Origin: Bradyrhizobium niftali
GTDB lineage: Bacteria > Pseudomonadota > Alphaproteobacteria > Rhizobiales > Xanthobacteraceae
Length of the DNA: 64,000 nucleotides
Direction of reading: 5' to 3'
Assembly (NCBI RefSeq): GCF_004571025.1
Contig: NZ_SPQT01000017.1
Location: 62,001-126,000 of the forward strand
Each line of letters begins with the position of its first letter. Position 1 is the first letter of the stretch. Below are positions 10,089-18,634 of this stretch, piece by piece. Position numbers and translations under genes: made by a program. Below the pieces are notes generated by a model. The model saw nothing but the letters and a program-made list of their open reading frames with translations. It did no database searches and was not told the origin of the DNA.

Positions 10089-11606
10089 ATGCCTGAGCCG
10101 TTTCTCGAACTGGTCGATATCAGCAAGAGCTATCCCGGCGTGGTCGCACTCGACCACGTCGGCCTTGCCGTGTCGCCGGGCGAGGTGATCGCGCTGATCG
10201 GCGAAAATGGCGCCGGCAAGTCCACCTTGATGCGGGTGCTCGGCGGCGTCGTCGAACCGAGCGGCGGCACGATCCGCGTCGATGGCGCCGAGCGGAGCGC
10301 GCTCACGGTGGCTGAGGCGATCGCCGCGGGCATCGCCTTCGTCCATCAGGAGCTCAATCTCTTCGACAATCTCGACGTCGCCGGCAACGTGTTCATCGGC
10401 CGCGAGCCCGTGCATGGCGGGCCGCTGCGGCTGATTGACCGCAAGGCGCTCTACGCAAGGACGCAGCCGCTGCTGGACCGCCTGGGGACTGATTTCGCAC
10501 CGGACGCGCTGCTTGCCGATCTGTCGCTGGCACAGCGCCAGCTCGTCGAGATCATGAAGGCACTGTCGCTCGAGGCGCGCCTTGTCATCATGGACGAGCC
10601 GACCTCGAGCCTCACGCTGTCCGAGACCGATCGGCTGATGCGGGTCATCGCCGGCCTCAAGGCCGACGGGGTCAGCATCATTTTCATCACCCACCGCCTC
10701 AACGAGGTGATGCAATGCGCCGACCGCGCGGTGGTCCTGCGCGACGGGCGCATGGTCGGTGCGCTGACCCGTGCCGAGCTATCTCCTGCGGCGATGATCC
10801 GTCTGATGATCGGACGCGACCTTAAATCACTCTACGTACCGCCGGCCGCCCCGCCGGGCGAGGCTGTGCTCGACATAGTCGAGGCCGTCACCGACACCTA
10901 TCCGGAGCGCCCGGTGAGCCTGTCGCTTCGCCGCGGCGAGATCTTGGGGCTGGCAGGCCTGGTCGGCTCCGGCCGCACCGAGCTGGCGCGGGTGATCTTT
11001 GGTGTCGATCCCTTGCGCGGCGGCGTGATCAGGCTCGAAGGCGACCCAATCCGGGTCGCGAGCCCGCGCGCGGCGATCGACCACGGCATCTACCTGATCC
11101 CGGAGGACCGCAAGGGCTGCGGGCTCTTGCTCGACGTATCCATCGCCGAAAACATCTCGTTGCCGGACTTGTCGTCCTATCTGCGCTTCTTCCTGGTCAA
11201 CACCGCGCAGGAGACCGAGAATGCGCGGACGCAACGCGAGCGGCTGAATATCCGGGCGCCCGACGTCGGAACCACCGTCGGCTCGTTGTCCGGCGGAAAT
11301 CAGCAGAAGGTCGTGCTCGCCAAATGGCTGTCGATGCGTCCGAAGGTCCTGATCTTCGACGAGCCGACGCGCGGCGTCGACGTCGGCGCCAAGCAGGAGA
11401 TCTACGAGATGCTGCGCCGTCTGGCCGACGCCGGCGTCGCGATCCTGATGATTTCGAGCGACATGGAGGAGGTGATCGGGGTCAGCGACCGGATCGCCGT
11501 CATGCACGAGGGCGCGATCTCGGGCTTCCTTGATCGCAGCCAGTTCAGCGAACACAATGTGCTCCAGTTGGCCGTCGGCCACGCGGTTGAGATGAGGGTG
11601 CCTTGA
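10089..11606 (+). CDS. Sugar ABC transporter ATP-binding protein (RbsA/MglA type)
   Basis: A 505-residue duplicated ATPase. The N-terminal half has Walker A GENGAGKST, signature LSLAQRQ and Walker B LVIMDEPTS. The C-terminal half has a degenerate Walker A (GLVGSGRTE) but signature LSGGNQQKV and Walker B VLIFDEPTRGVDVG. This is the usual asymmetry of the family. It energises sugar uptake at the inner membrane. It lies 29 bp after the binding-protein gene and overlaps the permease start by 4 nt. Confidence 0.95.
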   Translation: MPEPFLELVDISKSYPGVVALDHVGLAVSPGEVIALIGENGAGKSTLMRVLGGVVEPSGGTIRVDGAERSALTVAEAIAAGIAFVHQELNLFDNLDVAGNVFIGREPVHGGPLRLIDRKALYARTQPLLDRLGTDFAPDALLADLSLAQRQLVEIMKALSLEARLVIMDEPTSSLTLSETDRLMRVIAGLKADGVSIIFITHRLNEVMQCADRAVVLRDGRMVGALTRAELSPAAMIRLMIGRDLKSLYVPPAAPPGEAVLDIVEAVTDTYPERPVSLSLRRGEILGLAGLVGSGRTELARVIFGVDPLRGGVIRLEGDPIRVASPRAAIDHGIYLIPEDRKGCGLLLDVSIAENISLPDLSSYLRFFLVNTAQETENARTQRERLNIRAPDVGTTVGSLSGGNQQKVVLAKWLSMRPKVLIFDEPTRGVDVGAKQEIYEMLRRLADAGVAILMISSDMEEVIGVSDRIAVMHEGAISGFLDRSQFSEHNVLQLAVGHAVEMRVP

Positions 11607-12628
11607 ACAAGAAAGATCTGAGCCTTCTGGTCCTGATCCTCGTCGTCGGAGCGGTCGTGGCCTTCATCAATCCGCGCTTCCTCTATGTCGGCAATCTCTC
11701 CAATACTTTGAACCAGGTCGGGATGTTCGGCATCTTCTCGATCGCAGAGGCCTTCGTCATCATCATCGGCGGGATCGAGCTCTCGGTCGGATCGGTGATC
11801 GCGCTGCTCGGCGTTATCTTCATCGATCTCATCGTCAATCACGACGTCAACTGGGTCATCGCCGTCGCCGCGGTCATCGCAGGCGGCCTCGTCATCGGCC
11901 TCGTGCACGGTGCGCTGGTCACCCGTATGCACATCCAGCCCTTCGTGGTGACGCTGTGCGGTCTTTTGATCTATCGGGGTGCCGCGCGCTACTACACCGA
12001 GGATGCGACCGCGGGCTTCGGCTTCGGCGCCAGCTTCCCGACCCTGGAATGGCTGACCGCGGGCCGCACCAACGTGCTGGGCTTTCCGCTGCCGCACAGC
12101 GTGATAGCGCTCGTCATCGTCGCCGGCGTGGCCTGGGTGCTGCTGCACCGCTCGGTGTTCGGCCGATATCTCTACGCGGTCGGCAAGAACGAGGAGGCGG
12201 CGCGCTATTCCGGCATCCGCTCGGAGCGCGTGATGATTTCGGCCTATGTCATCTGCGGAGGACTGACCGCGTTTGCCGCCATCCTGTTCGCGATGTACAC
12301 CCGCTCGATCTCGCCGGCCGTGCACGGCTCCTTCTACGAGCTCTATGCCATCGCCGCGGCCGTGCTCGGCGGCTGCTCCTTGCGCGGCGGCGAAGGCTCG
12401 ATCATCGGCGTCGTGCTCGGCACCGTGCTGCTCCAGGTGCTGCAAAACCTGGTCAATCTGCTCGGCATCCCGAGCTCTCTGAACTTCGCAGTGATGGGCG
12501 CGGTGATTCTGATCGGCGTGCTCGCCGATCAGTATCTTGTGCAGCGACGACACCACGTGAGCCCGGCCAAAGGCCGGGGGCAGACGAGTGTGGCGGCCGC
12601 GCCGCTCGAGCGGGTGAAGGTGGAGTGA
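11603..12628 (+). CDS. Sugar ABC transporter permease (RbsC type)
   Basis: A 341-residue multi-span membrane protein with the signature EAFVIIIGGIELSVGS and the cytoplasmic loop YLYAVGKNEEAARYSGI, typical of BPD_transp_2 sugar permeases. It starts with TTG at 11603, overlapping the ATPase stop (TTGA), which implies translational coupling. It has about eight to ten predicted helices. Downstream there is no further transporter gene, only a GH1 gene fragment on the other strand. Confidence 0.93.
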   Translation: MNKKDLSLLVLILVVGAVVAFINPRFLYVGNLSNTLNQVGMFGIFSIAEAFVIIIGGIELSVGSVIALLGVIFIDLIVNHDVNWVIAVAAVIAGGLVIGLVHGALVTRMHIQPFVVTLCGLLIYRGAARYYTEDATAGFGFGASFPTLEWLTAGRTNVLGFPLPHSVIALVIVAGVAWVLLHRSVFGRYLYAVGKNEEAARYSGIRSERVMISAYVICGGLTAFAAILFAMYTRSISPAVHGSFYELYAIAAAVLGGCSLRGGEGSIIGVVLGTVLLQVLQNLVNLLGIPSSLNFAVMGAVILIGVLADQYLVQRRHHVSPAKGRGQTSVAAAPLERVKVE

Positions 12629-12717
12629 GGGACGGACGGTCTCGCGCCAGATTGGGCCTACTCTTCAGCATCTCCTGGCAGCTTGCCGCGCAGCGCCGAC
12701 ATGACGCTTCGCGTGGT

Positions 12718-12989
12718 TTGGCGCGATCGCCGGTCGAGCCGTCCTCGATCTTGCCGGGAATGCGGACGACCCTGTCCCAGATCGAGGCCCCTCGCCCGTC
12801 CTCGTTGACCGCGCCCTCGACCTGATAGGACGAGGTCGCCGTGCCCCAGACAAAGCCGACGGGAAAGCCGCTGTCGCGCGAGGCCGCTGCCGCCGGCTTG
12901 GCGTCCGCGAGCTCGAGCGGACCTGTCATTCCGGCTGCGGACAGCCCCGCGATTTTCGCGAACTGGCGACGCGAGACCTTGTCCGACAT
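12718..12989 (-). pseudogene. Truncated 5' duplicate of the GH1 gene
   Basis: The reverse strand from 12989 encodes the Tat signal and first ~90 residues of GH1 (SRRQFAKIAGLSAAG, GFVWGTATSSYQVEG, IPGKIEDGSTGDRA), almost identical to the intact gene at 8660-8392. Homology stops abruptly at 12718, after which the frame continues into unrelated sequence. The two copies differ by scattered substitutions and one 3-bp indel near the signal cleavage region. Similarity also extends about 50 bp upstream (shared CGGCACAATGACG). It has no catalytic residues and cannot be an enzyme. It is a remnant of duplication or recombination around the sugar transporter operon. Confidence 0.85.
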
Positions 12990-13343
12990 TGATGCTGCTC
13001 CACTTCTCTTGGTTTCGGACCGGCACAATGACGAGTTCCGGCCGATTTGAGAAGCAGTGTCCCTGGTTGTCACGACTGCAACCGACGCTCACATCTGTCG
13101 TCCCCGACGTGGAGCGCCGATAAGGCGTTATCGAACCAAACCATTGTTTAGCTTGAATGGAACCCGGTTCCCGAGGTCTCATCTAGACGGTTCACACCGA
13201 AGCGAATCGGATGCCCCCGTGTGGATACCGGGATTTCCTGTGTTCACGGCATGAAACTCGCATGACATGGCACCGGGATATCCGTAACTTTTGCTTTGAA
13301 CGCGCACGAGGGGACAAGGGTGATTCACGCTGGCGTAAGCCCG
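12990..13343. other. Intergenic region upstream of M48 gene
   Basis: About 350 bp between the GH1 fragment and the M48 protease ORF. The left 50 bp resemble the sequence upstream of the intact GH1 gene. I see no coding sequence. Confidence 0.5.
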
Positions 13344-14387
13344 ATGGCGTTGCGTGGTGATCGGCACGGCCAAGATGTCGCTGCCGACCTCACGCCGAGC
13401 GTTTCGTTCGCTCTGGTGCGCCATGCGCCGCGGGAGATGCTGCGCGTTTTACGGTGTGGCCCTGCCGTCGCCGTGGAGATCCATTGGCCGTCGGGAGAGG
13501 CAGGCCTCTTCCTACGATGCCGTATCGAGCTGAGCTCGAGAGACCAGTGGCGGTTACGGCATCGGCGGCACGCCCATCAGACTGTGAACCATCAATCATC
13601 TCAATTGGCGATCCTTGCCATGACATTGCTGCTCGCCGTCTGCGGCTGGAGCGTCGGCGGAGCCGAGGGCATGCAGCGGGCGCTGTTGGGAAGCACGCCC
13701 CGTCCCGACGAAACGGTCATCTCGCGCGAGAACGTGTATCGCTGGTTCGGCGCCCGCCTGCTGTCCCCTGCGGAGGTGCCGGACCTGTTCGCCGTTCTGA
13801 CAAAAGTTTGCAGCAGGGCCGGGCTGGTGCGATTACCGGATCTCTACTGTCTGCCGGCACCGCGCGACATGAATGCCTATGCGCTCGGCGGACCGGAACG
13901 CAGTGCCATCGTGTTAACCGAAGGCCTGCTACGCGGCATGACGCGCGACGAAGTTGCCGGGATATTGGCCCATGAAGTCGCTCATATCCGCAACAATGAT
14001 GCCTGGACGATGGGTTGGGCGACAGCGTTGCGACGCGCGATCGATTGGACCTCGCTCGCTGGTCTCGCGTTGCTGCGAACCGGCCATCATCACGGTGGCA
14101 TGACATCAAGCCGGCCATTGGCGATGCTGCTGAGCGCAGCACCAGCTCTCGGCCAGCTCCTTGGACTTGCTCTGTCGCGAGTTCGCGAACTGGATGCAGA
14201 TGCAACGGCGCTCGAACTGACCGGCGACTCGCGAGCGCTGATCGCCGCACTCGACAAGCTGGAGCGCCATCACACCGGGTCCGCACCAAGCCGCACGTCC
14301 GCATTCGTGCATGATCCGATGCACTTGCTTCGCAGCCATCCCGCCACCTCCGAGCGCGTCGGCACATTGCTCAACCTCGCCTATTAA
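13344..14387 (+). CDS. M48-family zinc metalloprotease (HtpX-like)
   Basis: The C-terminal ~260 residues form a clear M48 peptidase: a hydrophobic N-terminal helix (LAILAMTLLLAVCGW), PAPRDMNAYALGGPERSAIV, the zinc motif HEVAH (ILAHEVAHIRNNDAW), a second hydrophobic stretch and the third ligand in RELDADATALELTG. It probably degrades membrane or membrane-associated proteins. The start is uncertain. 13344 is an ATG in frame, but family members normally begin just before the first helix (about 13550), and the first ~65 residues here look non-conserved and Arg/His-rich. It lies 536 bp upstream of the repeat-protein/subtilase set, so co-transcription is doubtful. Confidence 0.8.
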   Translation: MALRGDRHGQDVAADLTPSVSFALVRHAPREMLRVLRCGPAVAVEIHWPSGEAGLFLRCRIELSSRDQWRLRHRRHAHQTVNHQSSQLAILAMTLLLAVCGWSVGGAEGMQRALLGSTPRPDETVISRENVYRWFGARLLSPAEVPDLFAVLTKVCSRAGLVRLPDLYCLPAPRDMNAYALGGPERSAIVLTEGLLRGMTRDEVAGILAHEVAHIRNNDAWTMGWATALRRAIDWTSLAGLALLRTGHHHGGMTSSRPLAMLLSAAPALGQLLGLALSRVRELDADATALELTGDSRALIAALDKLERHHTGSAPSRTSAFVHDPMHLLRSHPATSERVGTLLNLAY

Positions 14388-14923
14388 GCACTCGCTTAAG
14401 TGAGCATCTGCGCACATCGGAAGGCTCGCTGACCAGGCAAAGAGTGCTGACGAAGAATCCGCGCGGCTTGAAATTTCTGCGGAGTTTGATCGCCGCCAAA
14501 ATATCGCCGCGCTTTCGCGAAACTATTTCGACGTGAGTACGTTTTCCGCGTCTCTGCTCATTGCAGCACTGGGGAGAAACCAGCGTAATTGCCAAGCGTT
14601 CGAGCGGACGTGAGACATAAATGATAAATGGCTGGCCATCGTGCCAGCGAGGAAAATCCGCTCCCACCTTTTTCGACGGCAATGATTTTGCCGCTCTAAA
14701 ACATCTCACCGTCGGCTTGTCACCTTGAGGGGACGCATCTCGCGCCTCCCAGGCGGGCGACATTGCCTGCGGCCGAGACTTCCGTGCCAAGCATTCGAAC
14801 TTGAAGCTCCAACGCCGTCGCACCGGCGTGACGAACCGCTATTGCCAGCGAAGGGGTCGCGCATGCGACCGGCCTTGGCAGAATCTTGGGCTGAGGGCAC
14901 CACCATCGCAAGGAGACCAAGCG
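14388..14923. other. Intergenic region upstream of Gln/Gly-repeat gene
   Basis: A 536-bp region less GC-rich than its surroundings. Open frames in it have no protein-like character. It presumably carries the promoter of the three-gene set that follows; AAGGAG at 14910-14915 is the ribosome site of the next gene. Confidence 0.5.
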
Positions 14924-15709
14924 ATGACGTATTATGACACCCCGCAACAGAACCAAGCGCAAGGTTCACCATTCGGACAGTCCGGTCCGCAGCAATGGGG
15001 ACCGGGAGCATTCGGTTCGCAAGGCGGCCAACAGCAAGGCAGCCAACAGCATGGAGGAGGCGGCCTTGGATTGGGCCAGGCGGCCTATGGACAGCAATAC
15101 GGACAGTTCGGCGGTCAGCCAACCTTTGGCGCGTCTGGATATGGCCCCGGCGGGGGCGGGCAAATGGGCTGGGGTCAGCAGCCGGCTCAGCAGACTTGGG
15201 GCGGACAACAGCGCCAGCTTTCGCAGCAGGACGTGAGCGAGGTCGTGCGGCAATTAATACCGGCGCTGCCTCAAATTCTCGCGCAGGCTCAGACTCCGTT
15301 CGCAGGAATGGGCTATGCGGCTTACGGCCAGGCGCCGCGGCAGCTAAGTCCGCAAGACGTGAGCGAGGTCGTGCGGCAGATCCTGCCCATCGTGCCGCAG
15401 ATCGTGGGAATGCTGCAAAACCAGCCCCAAATGCAGCATTCGGCCATGCACGGCGGTCCCGGTCAGGGTCAATTCGGAGGCCCCGGTCAATTCGGTCTTG
15501 GCTATCCCACGCAGACTCAGCCAGCGCAGATGTGGGGTTCGCAGTTCGGCGCGCCGCAGTTCCAAGCGGCATTCGGCGGTCAGACGGGCTTGGGCCAGCA
15601 GCGACAACTGACGCAGCAAGACGTCGCCGAAATCACCCGCCAGCTGATCGGCGTCATACCCCAGGTCATCGGCAACCTTCAGGCCTACGGCCAGCAGCGC
15701 ATGATCTGA
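14924..15709 (+). CDS. Gln/Gly-rich low-complexity protein with three internal repeats
   Basis: A 261-residue protein with no signal peptide. Residues 1-95 are low complexity, rich in Gln, Gly, Tyr, Phe and Trp (GQQYGQFGGQPTFG, GPGGGGQMGWGQQ), resembling prion-like or phase-separating domains. Three ~26-residue amphipathic helical repeats follow at 97-121, 139-165 and 227-253, consensus RQLSxQDVSEVVRQLIPxxP followed by QI. They are separated by further Gln/Gly/Pro linkers. No family is recognised. The ATG follows AAGGAGACC. A strong hairpin separates it from the next gene, consistent with high expression of this cistron. Structural self-assembly, or serving as a substrate of the downstream protease, is inference. 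Confidence 0.85.
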   Translation: MTYYDTPQQNQAQGSPFGQSGPQQWGPGAFGSQGGQQQGSQQHGGGGLGLGQAAYGQQYGQFGGQPTFGASGYGPGGGGQMGWGQQPAQQTWGGQQRQLSQQDVSEVVRQLIPALPQILAQAQTPFAGMGYAAYGQAPRQLSPQDVSEVVRQILPIVPQIVGMLQNQPQMQHSAMHGGPGQGQFGGPGQFGLGYPTQTQPAQMWGSQFGAPQFQAAFGGQTGLGQQRQLTQQDVAEITRQLIGVIPQVIGNLQAYGQQRMI

Positions 15710-15720
15710 CCGCGCGGTAA

Positions 15721-15753
15721 GGCGCGACCGCCGCCAAAAGCGGCGGTCGCGCC
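15721..15753 (+). terminator. Strong intercistronic hairpin
   Basis: A perfect 14-bp GC-rich stem (GGCGCGACCGCCGC / GCGGCGGTCGCGCC) with loop CAAAA lies 11 bp after the repeat-gene stop and 26 bp before the next start codon. No T-run follows. Partial termination or 3'-end protection that raises the first cistron relative to the next is plausible. Confidence 0.7.
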
Positions 15754-15778
15754 GCGCATCCTCCGAAGGAGAACCCTC

Positions 15779-16237
15779 ATGTCGGATTCCAATCCCTCCG
15801 CGGCATCCGCGTCACATCGCCACTCCTCAGACATTCAGCAGCTCGTAGGCCTGCTCAGCAATTTGATGCCGCTGCTCTTGCGCCTGCAGTCGCAACCGTT
15901 CGAGCAGCCGTTCCGAACCATGCCCGGCAACTTCCTGATGCCGAACCCGGTGCTCGATCATCAGGCTGCGGAAAACATGATCGGAGACATGATCGCGGAA
16001 TCGCTGCGCTCGCTCTCCTCCTATCTCGAGGCCAACGCGGCACAGCATGCGGGCCTGGAAAACTGCGTCTCGATCGTCACCCAGGCAGCCAACAAGTTTA
16101 CCGAGCGGGATTTTCCGCAGGCCTTCAACCTGATCTATTTCGCCTATCGCGCGATCGAAGCCGCCCGCGCAGCCGATCCCCGCCTTCCGTTACCGCGACA
16201 GGCTTCGATCGATCGCACGCAATCTTCTATCCACTGA
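15779..16237 (+). CDS. Helical protein of unknown function, partner of repeat protein
   Basis: A 152-residue protein without signal peptide. Its N-terminus (IQQLVGLLSNLMPLLLRLQS) resembles the amphipathic repeat of the preceding protein (VRQLIPALPQIL). It continues through a Pro/Phe-rich linker into a helical domain (AENMIGDMIAESLRSLSSYL, CVSIVTQAANKFTERDFPQ, LIYFAYRAIEAARAADP). I recognise no family. The shared helix suggests it co-assembles with the repeat protein. AAGGAG sits 8 bp before the ATG. It ends 19 bp before the subtilase start, so the two are surely co-transcribed. Confidence 0.8.
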   Translation: MSDSNPSAASASHRHSSDIQQLVGLLSNLMPLLLRLQSQPFEQPFRTMPGNFLMPNPVLDHQAAENMIGDMIAESLRSLSSYLEANAAQHAGLENCVSIVTQAANKFTERDFPQAFNLIYFAYRAIEAARAADPRLPLPRQASIDRTQSSIH

Positions 16238-16256
16238 AATCAACGGAGGCCACGCC

Positions 16257-18029
16257 ATGGCAACAAGTCCAGATGATGCGCGACCGACCTCGAGCGACAA
16301 TCGACGCAAGCCAGTGCGCACCACTCAATACATGATCGCGCCAGCGGGCGCCGGCATCAGTGCTCAAACGCTGGCCGAACAATTGAATCGGTTCGGCAAC
16401 ATCCTGTGGACCCACGACCAGCGCGGCGTCAGCGGCCCGCCAATTGCGATCGTGCGCATGCCTGACGAAACCGCCGAGGCCCTGCGCCGTTCCACGGGAG
16501 GTAGCCTTATCATCGAGCCGGACAGCCATCTGCGAGCAGCATCCTTTGCCGGGCCAACCTCCTCTTTGATCCCGACCACGACGATGACCGCGCTCGGGCC
16601 GGACTTGACGGTGACGATCCGGGTCCTCAGTGAAGCCGGAGCGCCTGTGGAACAGGCAATTGTACGGCTCGTTGGCGGGCAGGCGTCAGCTCAAGGACGG
16701 ACGGACCGTGATGGCAACGTCGATCTTGCGCTGCGCGACGAAGTGCCGGAAACAGTCGCCGCCATTTTCGTCAGCCCACGCTCCGGCCATTGGGGCTTGT
16801 GGCAACAGCAGCCCTATATCGAGGCCGATGCGGTGAACACCCTCACCCTGAAACCGTTGCCGCTACCCGGCCGGCTGGATTGGGGCGGCGAAGCGATGCG
16901 CTTCGGTCAGGTTCCCGACCACTGCCGTGGAGCCGACGTCAAGATCGCGCTCATCGACAGCGGCGTGACGACCAGCCACAAGCAATTGGCGCACATCAAG
17001 CACGGTATCGATGCCCGAAGTGGCGAAGATCGCTTATGGTCGAAGGACGTCACTGGCCACGGCACACCTTGCGCAGGCATCATCAATGCGGCAGCACAGG
17101 CAGATTACGGCATCCGCGGCTACGCCCCGGACAGCGAGCTGCATGTTTGCAAGCTTCCCCCAGATGCCCGTTGCAGCGACCTGATCGCGGCGCTCGATGA
17201 TTGCCTGCAATACGGCATCGACGTGGCGTGCATCGGAGTCGGTTGCGAGCGCGGCTCCGTGCTGGTTGAGCAGCACATTGCCATGGCCAAGCAGCAAGGC
17301 GTCAGCATCATCGCTGCCGCCGGCAACTCCGGAGAGGGCATACTGTTTCCGGCCTGTTCTCCGCATGTCGTAGCGGTCGGTGCGGTCGGACAGGTGGGAA
17401 GCTTCCCGGAAGACAGTCTCCAGGCGGCGCAGGCCGCAGCCGCCACTGCGGCGGCGGGTGGGTTGTTTGTACCGCCGTTTTCCTGCCGCGGGTCCGAACT
17501 CGACCTGTGCGCGCCCGGTGTTGCCGTCATTGCCTGCCAGTCGCCGGACGGCTACGCGGTCTGCGACGGCACCTCGCTTGCAGCGGCTTACGTCGCCGCG
17601 CTTGCAGCCTTGATCCTCGCCGACCACGCCGACTTCAAGGGCAGCTTCGCCGCAAAGGATGGCCACCGGGTCGAACGGCTGTTCCAAATTCTGAAGGATA
17701 CTGCGCAGCCCATTGGCCATCCATGGCAGACCGGGGCCGGGTTGCCGGATGCAGCCCGCGCACTCGGCGTCCGATCCGATCAGCGGCCCCTCGCCATGCC
17801 TCTGAATGCCGGATTGCGCGAAATGCGCAACGCTATTCGGCAGCTCGATCGGATTCCATTCAGCGCAAGCCAGGCGATGAGATTCGAGCCGCCGCGCGGC
17901 CCGGCCAACGTGACGCGGCTTCCGCTGAATCCGGCCCCTCTGGCGTTCCAGGCTACCGGCGCGGAAACAGCGACGGTGCATGAACTCAGAGCAGCCATGG
18001 CGCTCGCGGGTCTAGCGGAAGGACCTTAG
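16257..18029 (+). CDS. S8 subtilisin-like serine protease with prodomain and inserted beta domain
   Basis: A 590-residue protein. Residues 20-95 look like an inhibitor-I9-type prodomain (IAPAGAGISAQTLAEQLNRF). Residues 114-200 form a carboxypeptidase-regulatory-like beta domain (TVTIRVLSEAGAPVEQAIVR, GRTDRDGNVDL). The peptidase follows: Asp234 in ALIDSGV, His268 in GHGTPCAG, oxyanion Asn357 in AAAGNSGE, Ser440 in DGTSLAAAYVAA. All catalytic residues are present. An Ala-rich insert (388-401) precedes the final strand region. No signal peptide is visible, unusual for subtilases, so it may act in the cytoplasm or leave by another route. Its neighbours suggest the repeat protein and the 152-residue protein as substrates or partners. 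Confidence 0.92.
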   Translation: MATSPDDARPTSSDNRRKPVRTTQYMIAPAGAGISAQTLAEQLNRFGNILWTHDQRGVSGPPIAIVRMPDETAEALRRSTGGSLIIEPDSHLRAASFAGPTSSLIPTTTMTALGPDLTVTIRVLSEAGAPVEQAIVRLVGGQASAQGRTDRDGNVDLALRDEVPETVAAIFVSPRSGHWGLWQQQPYIEADAVNTLTLKPLPLPGRLDWGGEAMRFGQVPDHCRGADVKIALIDSGVTTSHKQLAHIKHGIDARSGEDRLWSKDVTGHGTPCAGIINAAAQADYGIRGYAPDSELHVCKLPPDARCSDLIAALDDCLQYGIDVACIGVGCERGSVLVEQHIAMAKQQGVSIIAAAGNSGEGILFPACSPHVVAVGAVGQVGSFPEDSLQAAQAAAATAAAGGLFVPPFSCRGSELDLCAPGVAVIACQSPDGYAVCDGTSLAAAYVAALAALILADHADFKGSFAAKDGHRVERLFQILKDTAQPIGHPWQTGAGLPDAARALGVRSDQRPLAMPLNAGLREMRNAIRQLDRIPFSASQAMRFEPPRGPANVTRLPLNPAPLAFQATGAETATVHELRAAMALAGLAEGP

Positions 18030-18091
18030 GGGATGATCGGGACCCCGCAGTCCTAGAACGTCGCGCCCAAGCCTGCATAAGGGCCCGCGCC

Positions 18092-18110
18092 GGATGCAGA
18101 ATTGCGCTGC
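18092..18110. repeat. Short dispersed repeat
   Basis: GGATGCAGAATTGCGCTGC occurs here and at 8742-8760; both are followed by a CGCGACAT tail 10-12 bp later. Meaning unknown. Confidence 0.45.
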
Positions 18111-18166
18111 AAGGGCCGCGACATATGGATGCGGGCGCCCCGGCCAGCCGGCAATGGCTCCCGCGA

Positions 18167-18574
18167 TCAGCGCGAGCGCTTCGGCAGCTTTGGAAGCTTG
18201 CTGGGATTGAACGCGGGGACCTGTCCGGCTTGTTCAGGTGCCGGCTGCTGCTGTTCCGTCAGAATGAGCGTTCCCTGCAGGATCATTCCCGGCACTTGTT
18301 GTGCCGTCGCCGTGTAAGTCGCGATCTTGCCGGGGCAGTGTCCCTCGATGTCCAGCGTGAGTTCATCATCGATGCCGAAGACCGTCGCACGTCCATCGGT
18401 ATGACGCTTCGTCAACACGGTTGCGGTGAAGCGATCGCAGTCGACCTTGCAGGAGCCGTGATACGTCATCAGGCTGTCACGGCCCCAGATCTGGCCGTCG
18501 GCGACATGGACGATACCGGTCCCCTGATCGAGGGGCGTCTTGTACCACGCCGTGTAGGTGCCATCCTTCAGCAT
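18167..18574 (-). CDS. GrlR-like small regulatory protein
   Basis: A 135-residue protein, MLKDGTYTAWYKTPLDQGTG, with VADGQIWGRDSLMTYHGS and FTATVLTKRHTDG. It resembles the GrlR family (calycin-like beta barrel), first known as a negative regulator of the LEE type III secretion genes in enteric bacteria, where it binds the activator GrlA. The C-terminus (from about residue 105) is a Gln/Pro/Lys-rich tail not in GrlR. No GrlA or secretion genes are nearby, so the role here is open. The ATG at 18574 was preferred because GGGAGACGCCTCCC lies just upstream. Confidence 0.65.
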   Translation of the reverse strand: MLKDGTYTAWYKTPLDQGTGIVHVADGQIWGRDSLMTYHGSCKVDCDRFTATVLTKRHTDGRATVFGIDDELTLDIEGHCPGKIATYTATAQQVPGMILQGTLILTEQQQPAPEQAGQVPAFNPSKLPKLPKRSR

Positions 18575-18634
18575 GGGAGGCGTCTCCCTGGTATTCCCCC
18601 GCAAACAATCCGCACCATTAGCGCTAAGAAAGCG

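Noticed and set aside
12990..13073. Upstream extension of the GH1 fragment frame
   Set aside because: The additional residues do not resemble a signal or any family; the fragment's start is set by homology to the intact gene.
14371..14823. 150-codon reverse open frame in the gap before the repeat gene
   Set aside because: Composition is random-like and it has no ribosome site; treated as non-coding.
15721..15753. Possible riboswitch
   Set aside because: Only a simple perfect hairpin with no conserved multi-stem aptamer; better explained as an intercistronic stem.
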